Shown here: positions 37,226 through 39,787 of the stretch, one piece after another
How the letters are laid out: each line of letters starts with the position of its first letter
Position numbering within the stretch: position 1 is the stretch's first letter
Virus record (IMG/VR): IMGVR_UViG_3300007735_000717
Location: 1 to 39,787 of that record
Reading direction: 5' to 3' (one strand)
From: a virus
Length of the DNA stretch: 39,787 nt
Notes under the pieces: model-generated
Told to the model about the DNA's origin: nothing
What the model saw: only the letters and a program-made list of their open reading frames with translations
The model's database searches: none
Made by a program: the position numbers and the translations under genes

Positions 37226-38895
37226 TCGATCCTCGGATCAAGGACTTTCGTAACTTTCTGTTCCTCTGTTGGGATCATCTGGGTCTCCCAGAGCCGACTG
37301 AGGTCCAGTATCAGATTGCGGACTACCTCCAGAACGGCCCGAAGCGTCGAATCATCGAGGCTTTCCGTGGCGTGGGTAAGAGTTGGATCACCTCGGCGTA
37401 TGTGGTTCACACCCTGCTGCTGGATCCCAACAAGAACATCCTGGTGGTCTCGGCCTCCAAGCAACGATCAGATGACTTCTCGACATTCACCCTGCGGCTC
37501 ATCGAAGAGATGCCCATGTTGCAGCACCTTCGACCCAAGGAGAACCAGCGCAACTCAAAGATCGCCTTTGATGTTGGGCCTGCCACGGCCAGTCATGCTC
37601 CGTCAGTGGTGTCGAAGGGGATCACGAGCCAGATCACGGGTAGTCGTGCGGACCTGATCATCGCCGACGATGTGGAGAGTCTCAACAACTCGGCCACCGT
37701 GAACCTGCGAGTCAAACTGTCGGAGACCATCAAGGAGTTTGAGGCTGTCGTCAAGCCCGGTGGTCACATTGTCTACCTGGGTACACCACAAACAGACCAG
37801 AGCATCTACAACCTGCTGCCTGAGAGAGGCTACGAGATCAAGGTCTGGCCGGCCCGATACCCGGACTCGAAGCAGAGGGTCGCGTATGGCTCTCGGTTGG
37901 CTACCCAGATCTCGAAGGCCATGGAGGCTCAGCCTGACCTCGAGGGAACCCCGGTCGATCCAAGGCGATTCGATGATCACGAACTCCGTGAACGCGAAGC
38001 GGCCTACGGACGGTCGGGGTTTAACCTTCAGTTCATGCTGGATACCAGCCTGTCTGACTTTGACAGGTATCCCCTCAAGCTGACTGACCTGATGGTCATG
38101 TCTCTGAACGGTGCGGATGGTCCTGAGAAGCCTGTATGGGCTGGTGATCCGTCTCTGGTATTATCGGATCTTCCATGTGTTGGATTCAACGGAGATCGCT
38201 ACTACCGCCCAATGGCGTTTATAGGCTCCTGGATGCCCTATACGGGCTCCGTGATGGCAATCGATCCCTCGGGCCGGGGAAGCGACGAAACGGCCTACGC
38301 GGTCGTAAAGATGCTTAACGGGTTCCTGTATGTAACGGCCTGTGGCGGCCTGCTAGGAGGCTATGGTTCTGAGACCTTGGGTCAACTGGCGGATATCGCC
38401 AAGGACCAGAAGGTGAACTTGGTCCTGATCGAGTCCAACTTCGGTGACGGCATGTTTGATGAGCTGCTGAAGCCGTACCTGATGAAGGTCCATCCAGTGA
38501 GCGTCGAAAATGTCCGTCATTCGGTGCAAAAAGAGCGGCGAATAATCGACACCCTTGAGCCTGTGATGAATCAGCACCGCCTGATCATCGACAGGAAGGT
38601 CATCGAGTCGGACTTCGAGTCCACCAAGCGTTACCCCACCGAGAAGGCTCTGGGTTACCAGTTGATGTTCCAGATGTCGAGGATCAGCAAGAGCCGGAAG
38701 GCTCTGGATCACGACGACAGACTGGATGTGCTCAGCATGGCGGTCAAATACTGGGTCGATCAGATGGCTCAGGATGCCGACAAGAAGATCCAAGAGCACA
38801 AAGAGCAGCGTCTGAACACTGAACTCGAGAAATTCATGGATTCGGCCATAGGTCGAAAGCCTGGAGGCAACCTGTGGACGAACTTCGACTTCTGA
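37222..38895 (+). CDS. Terminase large subunit, gp19-like
   Basis: TTG start; 557 residues (T7 gp19: 586). Walker A AFRGVGKSWITSAYVV (about residues 48-63), Walker B LIIADDVES (about 148-156), LYLGTP-like coupling motif (VYLGTPQTDQ), and the nuclease domain start MAIDPSGRGSDETAYAVVKM with further acids (LIESNFGDGMF, HDDRLDVLSMA). It translocates DNA into the prohead and cuts concatemers. The C-terminal 22 bases overlap the next gene. Confidence 0.97.
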   Translation: MIDPRIKDFRNFLFLCWDHLGLPEPTEVQYQIADYLQNGPKRRIIEAFRGVGKSWITSAYVVHTLLLDPNKNILVVSASKQRSDDFSTFTLRLIEEMPMLQHLRPKENQRNSKIAFDVGPATASHAPSVVSKGITSQITGSRADLIIADDVESLNNSATVNLRVKLSETIKEFEAVVKPGGHIVYLGTPQTDQSIYNLLPERGYEIKVWPARYPDSKQRVAYGSRLATQISKAMEAQPDLEGTPVDPRRFDDHELREREAAYGRSGFNLQFMLDTSLSDFDRYPLKLTDLMVMSLNGADGPEKPVWAGDPSLVLSDLPCVGFNGDRYYRPMAFIGSWMPYTGSVMAIDPSGRGSDETAYAVVKMLNGFLYVTACGGLLGGYGSETLGQLADIAKDQKVNLVLIESNFGDGMFDELLKPYLMKVHPVSVENVRHSVQKERRIIDTLEPVMNQHRLIIDRKVIESDFESTKRYPTEKALGYQLMFQMSRISKSRKALDHDDRLDVLSMAVKYWVDQMAQDADKKIQEHKEQRLNTELEKFMDSAIGRKPGGNLWTNFDF

Positions 38896-39089
38896 AAGAG
38901 CAGCTGGAGGCCGTCAAGAAGGCTTACCAGAAGTTGGCATGGAGGGCTTTGATGGCTCTTCAGGTCTACGAGGACTACCTGCTGGAGCAGAAGACGGCCA
39001 AGGATGCAGGTAAGCGCATGCGAGAACTCTTCGACGACATCCCTGATGTCATGGATGGGTTTGAATTCGGTGACTTTACGGAGCCATGA
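38874..39089 (+). CDS. Hypothetical protein after terminase (71 residues)
   Basis: A GTG at 38874 lies inside the terminase end. MDELRLLKEQLEAVKKAYQK gives a coiled coil, then LMALQVYEDYLLEQKTAKDA, and an acidic end (FDDIPDVMDGFEFGDF). Position matches T7 gp18.5-gp19.5 region, but it is not a spanin, with no membrane segment. No family is recognised. It is the last gene of the late block. Confidence 0.6.
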   Translation: MDELRLLKEQLEAVKKAYQKLAWRALMALQVYEDYLLEQKTAKDAGKRMRELFDDIPDVMDGFEFGDFTEP

Positions 39090-39131
39090 GGCTCTGGGGA
39101 ACTCATACGACTCAAGGTGACGCCTTAGACA

Positions 39132-39160
39132 CCCTTTATCCCTTTTTTGGGGGTAAGGGG
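39132..39160 (+). terminator. Probable late terminator hairpin
   Basis: CCCTTTATCCC pairs with GGGGGTAAGGG (nine of eleven, one wobble) around a T-rich loop. No long T tract follows, so efficiency is uncertain. It sits after the last late gene and before the promoter-like sequences of the next block. Confidence 0.6.
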
Positions 39161-39215
39161 GGAATCTTTACGATCTAAGGTGAATACAGGGTGTAGACTA
39201 ACCCTAGATAAACAC

Positions 39216-39236
39216 TGGTATGCTGTTCTGTATACC
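39216..39236 (+). promoter_or_regulatory. Extended -10 promoter with an adjoining operator half-site
   Basis: TGG followed by TATGCT (39216-39224) fits an extended -10 (TGnTATAAT) with a loose TAGACT 19 bases upstream. GTATACC at 39230-39236 is a single half-site of the palindrome family. It stands at the head of the 39298-1003 block across the circular junction. The 39090-39297 gap also has TACGACTCAAGGTGA (39106) and TACGATCTAAGGTGA (39169), two similar 15-mers of unknown role. Confidence 0.45.
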
Positions 39237-39297
39237 TAGTTGAATATCCATGTAGATGACTAATAGTCTTCTACTCCTAGTAATACCAAGGACAACC

Positions 39298-39564
39298 ATG
39301 GCTAACCGTAGTGATCTGAGGATCTCCTCAGCCTGCAAGGGTCATTCTTTGAACAAGCCCTTCCGTACTCCGGGTGGACCAAAGAAGTCCGCGGTGTGTG
39401 TGAAGGATGGGAACTCAGTCGTTGTGGTACGATTCGGTGATCCCAACATGAAGATCAAGAAGAACATCCCTGCTCGTCGCAAGAGTTTCAGGGCTCGACA
39501 CCACTGTGATACGAACCCTGGCCCGAAGACTGGTGCACGGTACTGGTCTTGTCGAGCCTGGTAG
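39298..39564 (+). CDS. Conserved phage hypothetical with FRARHHCDTNPGPKTGARYWSC motif region
   Basis: ATG at 39298; 88 residues. The C-terminal half (from VVVRFGDPNMKIKKN through RRKSFRARHHCDT to GARYWSCRAW) is a motif I recognise from many uncharacterised phage proteins, where a Cys and a final Trp-Ser-Cys are constant. The conserved Cys/His suggests metal binding. The protein is very basic. It lies next to small Lys-rich and HNH genes. Function unknown; the motif has no settled role that I can name. Confidence 0.75.
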   Translation: MANRSDLRISSACKGHSLNKPFRTPGGPKKSAVCVKDGNSVVVVRFGDPNMKIKKNIPARRKSFRARHHCDTNPGPKTGARYWSCRAW

Positions 39565-39591
39565 TTAAACTTCCACTTTGAGGAACTCAAG

Positions 39592-39708
39592 ATGCCCAAG
39601 AAGGTCCATGATCTTGCCAAGAAGCTCCAGAAGAAGGGCTACTCGGAGTCCTCGAGCTTTGCCATCGCCAACGCTGCTTTGAAGATCAAGAAGAAGAAGG
39701 GCAAGTAA
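39592..39708 (+). CDS. Small Lys-rich protein (38 residues), full copy
   Basis: MPKKVHDLAKKLQKKGYSES followed by SSFAIANAALKIKKKKGK. Starts after TGAGGAACTCAAG. A helical basic peptide with the pattern GYSESSSFAIANAAL common in small phage proteins found beside the FRARHHC-type gene, with which it forms an operon. Role unknown. Its stop overlaps the HNH start. Confidence 0.75.
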   Translation: MPKKVHDLAKKLQKKGYSESSSFAIANAALKIKKKKGK

Positions 39709-39787
39709 TGCCTCGAAACTACAAGCGTGAGTATGCTCTGTACCAGGGCCGGCCAGAGCAGATCCGCAATCGAAGCAATCGAAACAA
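39661..39787. repeat. Terminal overlap of circular contig (copy 2)
   Basis: Identical to 1-127. See copy 1 for interpretation. Confidence 0.93.
39708..39787 (+). CDS. 5' end of the HNH gene (partial, duplicate of 48-127)
   Basis: The first 26 codons and part of codon 27 of the HNH protein, cut by the window end. The complete copy is at 48-269. Confidence 0.85.
   Translation, partial: MPRNYKREYALYQGRPEQIRNRSNRN

Noticed and set aside
1-39787. CRISPR array, tRNA genes, integrase or insertion sequences
   Set aside because: No regularly spaced repeats, cloverleaf sequences, recombinase motifs or transposase-like genes were seen on reading. The palindromes are irregularly spaced and lie in leaders and genes.

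Overview
The window is an essentially complete genome of a T7-like podovirus (Autographiviridae type). A single-subunit RNA polymerase, a T7-order replication block and a T7-order virion block are all on the + strand. The first 127 bases are repeated exactly as the last 127. The contig is therefore a circular assembly of about 39,660 bp, opened inside a small gene. The true linear ends (T7-like phages carry direct terminal repeats) are not visible. The host cannot be named. The T7-type internal core proteins and a small lysis-type lipoprotein favour a Gram-negative host, and base composition is moderately GC-rich.

Layout. (1) 39298-39708 and 48-1003, contiguous across the circle: small genes including an HNH protein and an HEVLE-motif protein. 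(2) 1004-2111: an isolated GC-rich gene with a possible helix-turn-helix, two palindromic sites upstream and a terminator downstream. (3) 2112-8038: early/accessory genes, most of them small, plus a GP88-like protein, a cytosine-C5 methyltransferase and a DUF932-like protein, closed by a hairpin and a strong terminator. (4) 8039-10531: the phage RNA polymerase behind its own putative promoter. (5) 10532-17026: gp2.5-like SSB, RusA-like resolvase, primase-helicase, DNA polymerase, a LAGLIDADG homing endonuclease, 5'-3' exonuclease and a DUF1599-like protein. (6) 16992-38895: small genes, portal, scaffold, membrane/lipoprotein genes, capsid, terminator, tail tubes A and B, gp13- to gp16-like core proteins, tail fibre, collar protein, XhlA-like membrane protein and both terminase subunits. 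(7) 39090-39297: hairpin and promoter-like sequence, the likely boundary between late and early regions.

The most unusual feature is a 16-bp near-palindrome, consensus GTHTACCRYGGTADAC, present in 15 full copies plus two variants. Ten full copies are intergenic, most of them 11-37 bases before early start codons and often joined to a CACAGGAG ribosome-binding cassette. One copy overlaps the putative RNA polymerase promoter and the two variants precede the replication operon. Five further copies lie inside genes. This looks like a genome-wide operator set resembling stoperators. The protein that binds it is unknown; the 236-residue GC-rich early protein is a candidate. Other notable points are a GNAT-like domain inserted with foreign base composition into the giant gp16-like protein, the homing endonuclease overlapping the polymerase gene, and the absence of any recognisable endolysin.
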